A stretch of 64,000 bases of DNA from Odobenus rosmarus divergens (lineage: Eukaryota > Chordata > Mammalia > Carnivora > Odobenidae): positions 1,399,758-1,463,757 of the forward strand of contig NW_004450483.1 in the NCBI RefSeq assembly GCF_000321225.1, written 5' to 3'. The position numbers and the translations under genes are program-made. This document shows positions 21,360-32,889 of this stretch, piece by piece. Position 1 is the stretch's first letter. Every line of letters starts with the position of its first letter. The notes beneath the pieces were generated by a model. It made no database searches. It was not told the origin of the DNA and worked only from the letters and a program-made list of their open reading frames with translations.

Positions 21360-21599
21360 ATGTGCATGGGGCTATAGGAATTGGGGGTTCCCAGAGCTCA
21401 AAGCTGGTGATGACATGGGGAGGGACATGGAAGCCCAAGGCAGAGTGTGCTGGCCAATTCCAGGCTTTATAAAGACCACCCTGACAGCAAGGAAGATCAA
21501 CCATCTCCTCTGCAAGTGATGGACTGTTTGAGAGCTCAGCATGTCAAAGGTCACAGAAATGCCTCTCACCTGGCAGTCAGCGTAGTCCAGGGCTTTGTG

Positions 21600-21735
21600 T
21601 CCCTCACTGGGACACATGGTGCTGGCCATTCTGCCCATGTGGCACATGGAAAACAGAGGTTCCCCGAAGTCAAGTCTAGGCTCATAACCAGAGCAAATGG
21701 CTGTGCTGGGATTCAAATTCTCAGAAGTTGCCCTC
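21600..21735 (-). repeat. MIR, antisense
   Basis: 'cacatggaaaacagaggttc', 'gctcataaccagagcaaatg' and 'gctgtgctgggattcaaatt' match antisense MIR landmarks ('gctgggattcgaaccca'). Confidence 0.75.
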
Positions 21736-22504
21736 AGGGACCTCGTCTTTCCCACCATCCTGTCTTGGGGATGTGGGGACCTGATGTCAATGGATCAGGT
21801 GGCACTGTACAAATGCCCACAGACCCAATGGACAGTGTTTACGGCTAAAGATGAGGCTGGGAGCTTCAGGAGGAAGGACCAGGAAAAGCATGGCCCCGGG
21901 CAGGTGAGCTTTCAACAGGCTGAGGGCTGGAGAAACGAGCAGGTAACGTACAAAAGGCAGCGAGAACAAGAGCGGGTAGTGCACCAATGGACACAGGAGC
22001 TCAGTGTGTGGCACAAAGGGACCTGGGAACTGCAAATTGTGCGGGAGACAGGAAGGAGATGGGTTTCACCCCTAACTCACTGGCGGACCTTGGACATCTC
22101 TGTTTTCTCTGACTCCGTTTTGTGCTTTTAACTTCGGAAATCCGTGCTCCAGCTGACCAGCGTTGCTCTCACTGAGTCAGCCCTTCAAGGTGGTGCTGAT
22201 CGGCACGGCCTGACCCTTGGCTGTCGAGACCTCTCGGACCTGTTCCTCTGCCCTTCCTTGGCCAAGTCCCTGCTGTCAGCCATGGCCCACTGCCCGGGAT
22301 TTTCTAAACCCTGTGACCACTTCCTGGATTCCAGAGCTTGGCACTTCCGTGCCCCACCCCCCCCCAACCTTCTGGAATTTTAAGCCCCAGAATGCAAAGG
22401 TGGGGGGAGGGGGTTGGAAGAGGTGCCAACCCCCAGCCCTCATTGCTCAGCTCCCTCCTAATCACAGCCTCAGACCTGGCAAGTGCCCTGTAGAGAGAAC
22501 CAGG

Positions 22505-22640
22505 GTGGCATCACAGAAAGAGCAATGACTTGGGGTCAGTCCTGGATCAAATACAGGCTGTGACACCCTCAGCTAGTCACTCACCCTCTCTGAGCCTGTT
22601 TCCTCATCTAAAAAATAGGGCTGGAAGTTCCTGCCCTTGA
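22505..22640 (+). repeat. MIR
   Basis: 'gactagtcactcaccctctc'-like core ('gctagtcactcaccctctct'), 'gagcctgtttcctcatctaa' and 'aaaatagggctgg' occur in order, preceded by 'agagcaatgacttggggtca'. Confidence 0.85.
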
Positions 22641-22774
22641 GGTTTCTTGGAAGATGGCGGAGATGATGCCAAGGTGAGGAAGCTGGACACGTCAAAGATG
22701 TTCTTCAGGAAATAGTGCCCTTGTCTGCACAGCAATGCCACCCCCACCCCGTGGGGACAAAGAGAGTGCTTGTC

Positions 22775-22900
22775 TGCACTTATCAAGTGCCTACGGTATG
22801 CACAGTTCAAGGGGCCATATTAACTATGCGATGATACATTTTACATTTTATACGGCATTACCACTGTAGTATCATTTGCTTTGGCAGAACGAAGTAGAAC
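22775..22900 (-). repeat. MIR/L2 3' end, antisense, weak
   Basis: 'cttatcaagtgcctacggta' and 'tgcacagttcaaggggcc' resemble 'ttattgagcacctactatgtgcc'. The following 'acattttacattttatacgg' is consistent with MIR but diverged. Confidence 0.4.
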
Positions 22901-24094
22901 AGATAAAGATCATCCAAAATGGACCATAAAATGCAGTCCTGCTGGCTCTCCCTCTAACAGAACCCACTGCTGGATCTTCCATGGCCTAGCAAGTGAAGAC
23001 GTAGCTTGCGTCCGGGGCCAGGGTGCGTGAAGAACTTCTCCTCGAGCTCTGGGACCCATGCAGCTTTGGGACCCCCACCCAGAGGACCCGACAGACAGAC
23101 GGTGGGAGGGGTAAGTCGCTGCCGTGGGACAGACCGAATCTCCCCCCCGCCATATGCATCGCGCTCTCTTTTGCTCCTGTATAGTTACGTACAGCATTCA
23201 ATGCTCCTTCTCTAAATAACAATTCTAGACTCAGAATTCAGCTTATCCAGTGGTTTCCACACTTTTTTTCCCCTCCAATAAAGTTAACCCTAACGACCAA
23301 TAAAGGAAACTTAAGTGTTGATCATTCTGGTTGAGGAACTAAGCCATGGGGGATCTTGGGTCCCTGCGCACTGTCCCTTCCTCAACCCCCGAGGGCCACA
23401 AAAGCCCTCAGGGTTCTGGGAAAACAGGCATGAAAATCTTTTAATAGCTGAGTAAACGAAGTCTTGTGATTTGTGCCCTCAAATGCCATGAAGTTGGTAT
23501 TAGGACACTCTCTTGTTCTCTAATTGTTTCCTGGGTGCTCAGCTGATCTCTCTCATGAGATTGCAAAGTCGAGGTGGGCTACGTGTTTTCTCCTCCTCTG
23601 GTCTCCACTGAGCCCTGGTAAAATGTTTGCAAGCGTTCTCGGTTGTACTGACATGAATAAGACCAGAGCGCTGGGGCCAATGTCTCTCCTAGACAGCAAA
23701 CCCTGTTGTCCCGGCCCAGTGGGCATGGTGGGGGTAGGCATGCTCAGAGGGCCCCAGGCCTATTCCAAAGTCCCAGGAATCTGCAGCTGCCGGAGAACCA
23801 GCACCTCCAAGGAAGGCCAGGCAGTGGGGTGTGCTGATCATGTAGGGTTCAGGCTGTCTGCAGAGTTAGGATAGGGTCCTTCAGGTATGGGTACAGAATC
23901 ACGGGGCCAGGTGGATGCTCCGGCCTGACACAGTGGGGCTTCAGCATGGTCCAGGGATGGAGAACGTAACCCCCACTCAGGGCTGCCCATGAAGGAAGTG
24001 TCTCCCAAAGCCACCCTGGGTCATGGGCAGGGAACCAGCATTACTGGAGGGAGTACCTGTGGAGTCCAGATGCCAAGATCGGTGGGGATTCTCA
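22901..24094. other. Unique DNA, nothing recognised
   Basis: No repeat or exon is supported. A short AT-richer block at 23220-23340 contains 'ccaataaagttaaccctaac' and 'gaccaataaaggaaacttaa', two ccaataaa motifs 20 bases apart, of unknown meaning. Confidence 0.4.
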
Positions 24095-24280
24095 CATGTC
24101 TTAATCCATTCGTTTCCTTCACAGCCTCCAGGCTGACCATTTTTATTATCCCCAGTTACAAACACCGAAAACGTTCGTAAACGTGTTCTTTTTCCATAGC
24201 AACCAACTAGTAAGTGAGGGAACCTCCATTGGAACCCAGTTTCCAGGACCCTGAAGTTCATGCTTTTCCCACTATGCCTA
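24095..24280 (-). repeat. MIR, antisense, with internal insertion
   Basis: 'ttttattatccccagttaca' and 'actagtaagtgagggaacct' fit antisense MIR. The sequence between them ('aacaccgaaaacgttcgtaa') does not, so the copy is disrupted. Confidence 0.6.
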
Positions 24281-24289
24281 TCAGGTGGC

Positions 24290-26190
24290 CAACAGACGAC
24301 CTAAGAGGGAGGCAGAGCTGTGCAAGGCTGGGGGGAGGGGAAGGCATAAAGGGACCTTTGAAGGTGGCTTTGGAGTCTAAACTCGCCCCCTGAACTGCAG
24401 ATGTGCTTTTGTCTCTGTCTGTACATACAGGGCAGGAAGCCACTTACAAGCCCCGTGGAGCATCACTGACATCTGAAGAAACTCAGAAACTGTTTGCAGA
24501 ACCGGGCCTTCACAGAGGCTGAGTGAGCCTGGTTGCCTTAGAAAACGGGCCCATTTCCTATCGGATGTGTGGGTAGAAGAACGAGCAGAAACGTAACCAG
24601 AAATGCCGAATGGCCTCTTCCCGGAGCAGGTTCTATTGGTCTCCTGCAGGCAGAACAATGAGCAAATTCCTCCTCTGGAGTCCTGTTTACTCTGCTGTGC
24701 TTCAGGCCCATCACCTGTTTGTTGAAACTGGATCCACTCACTTTCATTACTCATGAGAAGCTGTCAGAAGCTGAAAGTAAGCTCCACTGCTGGGTCAACG
24801 CCGTCCCACGTGGATGCCCGGGGTCTCAGATGGACACTCGTGGGGGCTGAGTATGCAGCTGGAACACGCTCGCTCTGGATTTGCTGGTTCCTCGGGCCTT
24901 TCTGGCAAGGTGAATATGACTTCCATTTGTTCTCTGGCCTCCGGGGTGGCCCACAGGTGTGCGAGTGTGCTCCCAGGCGTGTGCCGTGCCGGGGAGTTGT
25001 GGAGCATTGGCCTTCGCCATCCCCCATGCCATGTCCCAAGGGGGTCAGGTCATGGATGACTCAAGGCAGCAGGCGGTCTACAGTCAGTCTGTCTTGTGCA
25101 CACTGGACCTCAAGCTGGTCAGGTGAGGAGCTGAGCCTGCGGTTGGGCTCTCCCGCGCCCGTCCTTGTCTCCTGTGGCCTCTCTCAGCCCTCCAGCATCT
25201 CCTGAGTCCCCACAGCCTTCTCATGTGCCCCAGCTGTCCCTTGCTGCCTGCCTGGCCTCAGGACAGCCAGCCCCCGAGACTACCTTGGTGCTTGGAGAGT
25301 ACTGAGATCCCTGTCTTGGGAGGTGTTCAAATATGGATTGTTTCATGGCAGAAATGTAAGAGAAAGACCCCAGTGGCCAATGGAACACGGAGAAAGGTGA
25401 TACTGGACAGGAAGACGAAGTCATCTACAATGCTGACATTCTCTGAGGAGAGTTTAAGGACCAAGGAAGAATGACTTTTGCCAGCAGCCTCGAGCCTCCA
25501 GTGGCCTGCCTACAAGCAAGAAGGCCTCAGGCTAGAGTTCTGGTCCTTTGCTCTGGGTCTTTCCCACCAGAGCTTCCACATAGGCAAGGCTCAGATCTGC
25601 CCGTTCCATAACCAAGTGGTTCCAAGGAGAGGAGGGAGACGGGGCAGGTTCCTCTGATGGTGCAGAGACCCGGTCTCCAGTCCTCCCATGAGCAGTAGGT
25701 CCTGTGGGCAGCACAACTCCACTGGCAAACACGCACTGAGCCCTTTCTGCCACCATGTCACCTCCCGTAGCTTCACAACCGCTCTCTGGGGCAAGACCTG
25801 GCATCTGGCTAGAGCTCCGTAAATAATTTGTGGAGGGAATGGAACTGCTCACCAGAAGCAGCCCTGATGGTCCCATGAGGCTACATTCCCGCGAAGGCCT
25901 CAACTCTGCTCAATCCGAGCCTCTGCTAGATTTGCAGGAGGTGAGGGCTTCTTCACGCTCCTCTCCCTACACACGTCCGAGCTCCTTGGGGCACCTCCCT
26001 GAGGCCATGACTCCATCCACGCGCAGCTCACTGGCAGGGAGCCCCACCTGCCCCAGGCCAGTCCTGTCAGGGGCCCTCAGCCTCCTGCCTGGAGGTCATG
26101 TGGCTTCAAGTCTCCGCTGCTAAGAGTAACACGAGAATCCCACCGGCTTGCATGCAGCCCTCAGCCCTGAGCAGGAGACAGAGAGCACCC
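24290..26190. other. Unique DNA, no gene recognised
   Basis: No exon is supported. It contains the right copy of the 33-bp inverted duplicate at 25000. Open frames of 120-150 codons on both strands show no domain. No interspersed repeat is recognised. Confidence 0.4.
25000..25032 (-). repeat. 33-bp element, right copy of the inverted duplicate
   Basis: Exact reverse complement of 21327-21359, 3.64 kb away, with sharp homology ends and no shared flanks. Confidence 0.95.
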
Positions 26191-26194
26191 TGGC

Positions 26195-26250
26195 CTGTCA
26201 GTGGGCAAATATTTGTTGTGTGCCTACTCTTGGCCAGTGCCTGAGAGCTG
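26195..26250 (-). repeat. L2/MIR 3' end trace, antisense
   Basis: 'gcaaatatttgttgtgtgcc' and 'tactcttggccagtgcctga' match 'aacatttattgagcacctactatgtgccagg' loosely. Confidence 0.5.
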
Positions 26251-26357
26251 GTGCCTCCAGAGCCCAAGCAGGGGGCTGTGTGCTGTTGAGGGGGGCCCCT
26301 CAGCAGCAGCATCTCCTGGGCTCTAAAGTGTGAAACTTTTAGTGGGCCAGCACTTTT

Positions 26358-26392
26358 ACACACACACACACACACACACGCACGCACACACA
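26358..26392 (+). repeat. (CA)n microsatellite
   Basis: About 17 CA units with cacgcacg interruptions near 26380. Likely polymorphic. Confidence 0.97.
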
Positions 26393-26399
26393 TACTCCA

Positions 26400-28369
26400 A
26401 TATACTTTTTCCCTCAAGCAAGCCACTTGTCCTAAGGCACCTGGCTCTGCAGACATTTCCCTTTCGCCAAATGCTGTGTAAGGAATGGGCTCACTCCTGG
26501 CTGTGAGCCTTGGGGCTGACCAGCTCCCCTGCCCTCCCTCCCCCACCTGTGCTGAGCTTCTTCTCAAGTGCCTCGCTGCCCTACCCGGAAGCCTGGCCTT
26601 GCTTGGGGTCACTGCAGAATATCTGATTTCTGTACCATCACCCCCCCTTCTAGGTTCACCCATGGCCTGCGATCCAGAAGGTGGATGAGGAACACCCAGC
26701 CCCTGGGTGCAGAAGGAGGGGGCCCCAGCTCAGACAGGCCTCAGGCCTGTGGGCCTGCCCGACCGGAATGCCCACTGCCTTCGTATGGGTCAAACGCAGA
26801 GTTTCAGGGTGGCAAAGAGAGACCTCATTTCTGCCTTCGGCAAGAAGAAAAATGGCTTCCCAAGAGAAGTCAGGCTCCTCCCAAAGGAGGAATCCCCAGT
26901 CCCGGCTGGGGCTGGGAAGAACAGTTTCCCACAGGTAATGTTCAGTGCTACTCAACTCATCAGCAGAAAGCTGAGAAGGAGCGCTTTGTCCAGGCTCCGG
27001 CTTGTGCCAGGCCCTCCAGACCCTAAGTCTCTTACAAGCGGAGACCGTGTCTGGTCCTCACAGTGCCCAGCCTGGGGCTGGCATCCAGAGGCACCTACCC
27101 GAGCCTCGCTAGCACAAGCAGCTGGTCACACATGGTCACGCGTGCCAGCTCACACTCACCCCATCTTTTCGTTAGCTTCATTATTCTGGAACTCATGGTT
27201 TTCAACCCTGGAAAACTTGTTTTGCTGTCTTCAGGCCGATTTCTTTCACTCCCGAGGGATTGCATCTCCATCCTGGAGCCTGGGCAGGCCTGGAAGTTTG
27301 CAGACAGGCAGGTGTCAGTGGGGATCCCGCCCTGTCTCATGTTCCCACCACCTGGGCTTAACTGCAGCCCAGCTTGTCTGTACTCCCCTGCCGAAGACAT
27401 CAGTGAAGAGACGAAATCAGAGGGTGGGAATTTTCATAGAGGAAACAGCGGCCCCGCCGAAGAGCTCTTGGCACCAAGGCCTCGCAAAGCCCGGCAGGGA
27501 CAGCAAGGGGAGTCGGGCCGCATAACTCCCCTTGTGTGCACATCGGAAAGGGGCAGGGGTCCGCAGAGAGATACTGTTGCACAGGTTGGCAGCCAGCAAA
27601 GAAAGGGACAGTGGCCAGACGGAGGGAGGTGGCCGGCTGAACCGCCATCCCACCTGCAGAGGGCCAGGCCCTGGCCACAGGACAAGGCCTTCCAGTCTTT
27701 CCACCGGGAGGTCTCCCTGAGCGTGTCTCCGGGATCACCGGAGCACAGGAGGAACAAGGCCTCTCAGCTCATCAAGTAGTTGATAAAGGTCTTACTGACA
27801 TCACGAGGAAGGAGATCCAGAAGGGTTTCCAGCCAGGTAGGGGAGAGCCTTGGAAACCAACAACTCTTACTGACTTACAATGTGGCCGATAGCCCATAAC
27901 TCTTATTGAGTGCGATGTCTTTGTTGGACTTGTTTTTTGATGAATGTGAAAATATTTATTATGCACACAAAACATGCTCAAGGGGCTATAAATTCATTCC
28001 CCTATCCATCCCCCCTTTCCCCCATAACCTTAAGCTCCTGAACTGGGAATTTCTCTGGGGAAGCTGCGGTGTGTGTGTGTTTCGAGGAGGGGGGGATGCT
28101 TAGGAAGACTAATAGACAGAGTGGGAGAGACAGCGCCTGCCTGTGTGTGAGGAGAGTCTCTGGGGAAGAAGGGAGGCAGCCAGAATGTGGGGCGGGGGGG
28201 CGGGGTGGGCAAGGGCAAGATTGTTCTAGATAAAGTTTCTAGATAAAGGTTCCACCTGCCTGCGTGAGGGAAGGGAGGCCTGGAGCCCAGTGGGCACCCA
28301 GGAAGAGATGGGACAGGGTTGGGGAGGGAGGTAGGGGATGGAGGAGACAGGCCTCTTAAGTTCTGTGTC
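26400..28369. other. Mostly unique GC-rich DNA, no gene recognised
   Basis: The two long overlapping frames here (26707-27525, 272 codons; 27063-27779, 238 codons) have low-complexity, non-domain translations. A small L2 3' trace ('gcggagaccgtgtctggtcc', 'tcacagtgcccagc') lies at about 27020-27085. A G-rich cluster, 28188-28216, could form a G-quadruplex. Confidence 0.45.
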
Positions 28370-28440
28370 TGGTTCACTGTTCCCATAGTGTCTAGCACTG
28401 TGCCTGGCATAGGGCAGGCGCTGAATCAAATTCATCACAG
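28370..28440 (+). repeat. L2 3' end
   Basis: 'tagtgtctagcactgtgcct' and 'ggcatagggcaggcgctgaa' match the L2 terminus. Confidence 0.75.
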
Positions 28441-28524
28441 CGGGTTTCCAGGTAAGTGACCTCACACCCAGGCAGGAATCCCTTGGAAGCTGGAACAGGG
28501 GAGCCACTTGGTGGAATTTGGGTC

Positions 28525-28740
28525 CTTAAAAGATCATTCTAATGGCTGAGTGGAGAAAAGAGTAAGAGTGGGCTCAGTATGAGCCCACCAGGGGCAAAAC
28601 CTCCAGAGGCTACTGCACCAGTCCAGGCAAGAGGCGATGGGGAGAAGTGGGCAGAGTCTAAAATATAGTTTAGAGGGAGGCCGGCAGGAGTGAGGACGGA
28701 GCCAAAACCCAGGCTCTGTGAAAACCTCCCAGAGATGCTT
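28525..28740 (-). repeat. L2, antisense
   Basis: 'aaaagatcattctaatggct', 'actgcaccagtccaggcaag' and 'aggcgatggggagaagtggg' match antisense L2 ('ggatcactctggctgc', 'caataatccaggcgagag'). Confidence 0.75.
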
Positions 28741-28844
28741 CAGGAAGTGAGCTGGCACCCATGGACGCTGAGCTGATGCAGAAAGTTAACTAGAACTGCT
28801 GAAGAATTAGGGGCTGGTGCTCTGCGAACCCTGTGTGGGATGCT

Positions 28845-28935
28845 GCGTTTCTCGGGTTTGGGCCCAAGCTGTGTGACCTTGGCTAAGTGACTTTGCCTCT
28901 CTGAGACTCAGCTTTTATCACCTTGAAACAGGCCG
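28845..28935 (+). repeat. MIR
   Basis: 'aagctgtgtgaccttggcta', 'agtgactttgcctctctgag' and 'actcagcttttatcacct' are MIR core. Confidence 0.85.
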
Positions 28936-29159
28936 GAGGTACAGCAGAGGGTTCCCCCCCTGTGCCCCCTAGGAAGGCTCAGCTGTGTGTTCTACCTCCC
29001 GTGAGTCATCAGCATCGGACTCCACGCTGGGCCACACAGAGCCTCTGAGGTAGCTGTCTCATCTCTGCCCAGCGGGGCCCAGGCTGCAGCCGGGCTGCTC
29101 AGATTCCAGGGTAAGTGCTGCCCGGGGAAATCGCCATACCCCGAAGCAGTTCCTGGCAG

Positions 29160-29265
29160 CGTGCTTCTAACGGTGACAAATTTGAAATAACTTAGGTGTC
29201 CAGCACCAGGAGAGGGTGGTACAGGTGCACTGCATGGAATAACATGCAGATACTACACCTGCTGT
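29160..29265 (+). repeat. Possible old L1 3' UTR fragment
   Basis: 'acaaatttgaaataacttag', 'gtgtccagcaccaggagagg' and 'atggaataacatgcagatac' resemble the old L1 stretch 'aactggaaacaacccaaatgtccatcaacaggag...tggaatactactcagc'. Confidence 0.5.
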
Positions 29266-29374
29266 TGGCACTGAACTTCTCATCGGGGTGGGGGGACGTG
29301 CTTCCGACGAGATGCTAGGGAGAAGACACGGCCCCCTAACAGCGTCTATGGTACTCACTGAGAACGTGGCCTCT

Positions 29375-29475
29375 GCAGTCAGAACCCCTCTCTGCCTTTT
29401 TCTTAACCACGTGTGAGCCTGGCTCTGTCAACGTCTTGACACTTCAACTTGTGCATCTAGAAAACCAAGTCACAC
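29375..29475 (+). repeat. MIR fragment
   Basis: 'gtgagcctggctctgtcaac' and 'acttgtgcatctagaaaacc' with preceding 'gcctctgcagtcagaacccc' are in MIR order; diverged. Confidence 0.5.
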
Positions 29476-30224
29476 CGCCTCCCTCCAAAGGCGAGAACAG
29501 GTAAACGAATGGTTTGGGGAAGCCCCGGGGGGCACTCAGGACCCGGTAAAGTCACAAGACAGCCACACAAACCATCAAATCCACGTGTGTGAAGGGCAGG
29601 GACGAGAGTACCCCGCGGTTGTCTCTGGCTAGATTGTTTCTCGTTGTTGTACTTCACTGTTTTTATCTCCATTTTCTCTAAAGACCGTAATTGACCTTCA
29701 ACATGGAGCCGAATCACTGTATTTCTTGTGTAACATATTTCTGGCAGAGGTCCCCCAGGCTCAGGCTGCTGTCCTGGCTCACCTCGGGCCCCTGTGGAGT
29801 CCAGTGAGGGGACGTGAGTGATTCGGTGACGCCCACCTGCTCCCCGCGATGACCCACAGCAGCGGCCCCCTCCCACGGAGGTCCCCGGAAGGAAGTGAGT
29901 AATGCGCCTGGGCACCGAGCTCGGGGCTGAGGCCAGACACAGTACTCATCTCAGGTGTGGGCAGTGGAGGCAAACCTCCCGAGGGTTGCCTGCTTGCCGC
30001 TCACCTGGGATGACTAACCGTGCTGAAGCACCTCCAGGCTTCTGGCCCTTCCGGGTGGGCAGCAGGAGATGCCAGGGCCGGACCCCTGACGGATGCGCCA
30101 ACGGTTCCTCCCTGGAAACCTCTCTTCTACCCAGGCCAGCTAGCTCTGCCTGAAGACAGCAACCCCTTCCCGCAACCACATCCCCAGTAGGGGGAACTAT
30201 GCCCTGGCGAAATAAGAAAGTTGT

Positions 30225-30400
30225 CACAGGCCTGCATTGACCCCTGCCCCTGCCGTGTTAACTGTGTGGCCTTGGGCAAATCGCTTAACTTCTCTGTGCT
30301 CTTCTCCTCTTCTATCAAACGGGGGCCAAAGCGGGTGCTCCCCAACAAGGTTATTGAGAGAGCTGAATGAGACAGCATGCACAAAGGCAGGGCCCGCTCG
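30225..30400 (+). repeat. MIR, long copy
   Basis: 'taactgtgtggccttgggca', 'aatcgcttaacttctctgtg', 'ctatcaaacgggggccaaag' and 'gttattgagagagctgaatg' occur in order, ending 'gcacaaaggcagggccc'. Confidence 0.88.
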
Positions 30401-30819
30401 TAGGAGGAACCCAAGACCCTTCTCTCCTTCTCTCTGCTCTCCTTGGTAAAGCCTTTTCTCCCTTTGATGACAAGCCCTGACTCCCCGGGTGGGCGCCCTA
30501 GGACCCAAGCTGAAGCTGCTCCCCCCACCAGAGCCTCGCTGGCTTGGGACCCCTTCCTCAGATACCAGGTGCTGGCGTGTCCTGCCACCAGAGGCAGATA
30601 GTGGATTGCATTGTACCACGGGTCTTGCCCACACATGACAGGAACCACAGCAGCATGAGTAGTGGTGGGAGTTTGGGGCATGTGGCAAACAAGGGGACCC
30701 TAGGCCCTCCCTGAGCTCATGCACATTGACAGCTGCCTCTCCTGCCTGGGCCCCCAGACCCAGGAGGCCCCTGAGCCACTGGTGGGCACGAGGGGCTGGG
30801 GCAGAAGTCGCAGAGAGGA

Positions 30820-30965
30820 AGGAGCACATTTCGAGTCAAGCCAGCTGGCCTTGAACCCTTGCTCCACCACCTATAGGCTACGTGTCCTCGGACCATGGCC
30901 CCAGCTTGCCGAGTCCCCTCAACTGCCACAAGGATGAAGGACAGCAACTCACATGTTTGTTGCGA
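30820..30965 (+). repeat. MIR, diverged
   Basis: 'aacccttgctccaccaccta', 'taggctacgtgtcctcggac' and 'cgagtcccctcaactgccac' fit the MIR 'tctgccacttactagctgtgtgaccttgg' series. Confidence 0.65.
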
Positions 30966-31544
30966 AATAAGGAGCTTCGCGGGAGGCAGTCAAGGAATAG
31001 TGCGATTAAGGTACAAAGGCGATCGGAGGTCAACCACTTGTCTGAAATCCTCTTTGAGGGACAAAAGGGGCTGATAAAACATGCCCATCCTGCTCAAGGT
31101 GCTTCATCAATCTCTCACTGTAGTACAACCTCCCAAGCAAGGAGCTGCCATTATAGTCTTTCCACGCCGGCAAAGGAAGCGTGGAGCTACCTCCTCAGGC
31201 CCTGGAGCTAGAAGCCTAGGAGTTAGGACTTGACCCTGGTTGGCCGACTCCTGAGCCTGGAACCCCTCCCCCTACGCCCACCCCATCACCCCCAACTCCT
31301 AGCCCAGCCTTCTCCAGCTGTTGTGCTGTGTGACTTCCTGATGGGGCAGAGACAAGTTCTCCCGTGTCTCCGTAGGGCTCCCTGGGGGTTCATTTCGGCC
31401 GCCCCAGGGAAACATCCTGATGAGCCCCGGAGGGTCAGGGAGCCTAGGGGAACAGAAGTGTGCAGAAAAGTATAGCGTGGGACACAGTCTTTCACTTACC
31501 CAGTCCCACCCTCAGAACGATTTGGGATTCGGTCATTCCTCTAT

Positions 31545-31735
31545 TCTACCGACCAAGCAGGCTTTCAACCAGAGACTTGGAAGAGAGAAAATTCCAAGTG
31601 GCAGGCATGGCCCAGGCAAAGGTGTGGAGGCTGGCCAAGGCAAGATCTGTCCAGAGAAAGCGAGGAGACTAGGCTGAACAGAGCAGAGAACTCAAGAGCG
31701 GGGGATGTAGGCTCAGGCCAGGTTAAGGAGAGGGA
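31545..31735 (-). repeat. L2, antisense
   Basis: 'agaaaattccaagtggcagg', 'catggcccaggcaaaggtgt' and 'ggaggctggccaaggcaaga' match antisense L2 ('attccaggcagagggaacagcaagtgcaaaggcc'). Confidence 0.65.
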
Positions 31736-32025
31736 AGGCTTTACCTAGACATCTGTCCGGCTCCTTCTGCCTTGCCCCCACCAGCCCTCAGCGGCCCTGC
31801 CCAGTGCTGCTTCTCCCTTGGGGGTGAGGAGACGCGTTTGTGGCACTTCTCAATATCCTCTCTTGGTCTCTTGGGCACCAATCAGCTCTCCACCTGTTCC
31901 CTGGTGGGGCCGGCTGCACGATAAGAAATCCAGGAAGTTCAGCAAACGTGGAGGGCTTGGACATCCCTGTGCTCTGTGCCAGAATAAACAGGGCCTGGCG
32001 CAGGGCTGCAAAGGTCCCATCCCAG

Positions 32026-32080
32026 GGCAAACACTGCCCTTTGCCAAATAGGGAATTGTTTTTGCAAAGGCAGTGTGTGC
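32026..32080 (+). other. Imperfect hairpin, about 16-bp stem
   Basis: acactgcc(c)tttgc at 32031-32044 pairs with gcaaaggcagtgt at 32064-32076. A 19-base loop, one bulged C and an outer gca/tgc-like extension across one mismatch complete the fold. The 3' arm begins with GGCAGTG. No evidence of transcription. Confidence 0.5.
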
Positions 32081-32364
32081 GGCCGGTGGGTGGGAGGAGA
32101 GCATTTCCAGCAGGGCCCCTGACCACTCGGCCTCTCGGACTGTGATGTCATTTCTTACTAACCTGGCTCTGAGGGGGCCGGTGCGGGCAGCAAATGCAGG
32201 GGAGCCTCTTCCAGCCACTAATGAAGATACAAACGGTATTACAAAAGAAAATTTAAAAAAGAGTCAGTAATCTTCCTGTGGCCTCTCAGCAGAAAACATC
32301 ATCTCACCCGATCTTAAAGGGGCCTGCAAAGTTGGCAGGGTTTAAGGGTGGCCCCACCGTGCAC

Positions 32365-32515
32365 CGCAGGCAGGTCCTCTGTGAACCTCTGTCTCTTCAT
32401 CTGTGACATGAGGATTGCAGCCCCTCCCCATGGGAGGCCCTGGGGTTCACTGAGACAAGAGCCTCCAGAGCCCTTAGCTGTGCACCTGGCCCGTAGAAGA
32501 CTCTCAGGAAGCCAC
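32365..32515 (+). repeat. MIR
   Basis: 'gtgaacctctgtctcttcat', 'ctgtgacatgaggattgcag', 'gggttcactgagacaagagc' and 'gtgcacctggcccgtagaag' follow MIR order. Confidence 0.75.
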
Positions 32516-32719
32516 ACTTCTGTCTCCGGCCTAGGGTGTCACACCAGCTGGGGCACGGCAGCACCCCACAGATGGGCCAAGCAAGCAGAAGTTACCTTCG
32601 CGCACTCCTATAAGCGTGCAAGAAAGCACGTTGCCTCTGACTATACACCCCACTGTACAATGTCCACATGCAGGCGAGCACCTTGTGTGTGAAGGTCCCA
32701 GCTCCAGCGGGTGCGTCAT

Positions 32720-32880
32720 ACATCACGAGCAGCTGCTTTGTAAACTGCAATAAAGCAATTTAATGCTAATGATGAAATCTATGCCCTACAGTGCTCCTTA
32801 TTAATAGGAACTAAATGTATTTCAGGTAACAAAATAGTGAGTAATGTGGGCAATAAACACAGCATGCAAACCTGGCCCGC
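32720..32880. promoter_or_regulatory. Candidate conserved non-coding element, homeodomain-rich
   Basis: An AT-rich island in GC-rich surroundings with no recognised repeat. It contains an E-box CAGCTG (32730-32735), 'ttaatgctaatgatga' (about 32759-32774), TTATTAATA (32798-32806) and 'caataaacacagcatgcaaa' (about 32850-32870), with homeodomain and forkhead-like sites. The regulatory role is inferred from motif density alone. Confidence 0.35.
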
Positions 32881-32889
32881 GGTGGGATT

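Noticed and set aside
26707..27779. Overlapping 272- and 238-codon frames on +
   Set aside because: Two different frames stay open over the same DNA, as expected when GC content is high. Neither translation shows a domain, and an L2 trace lies inside.
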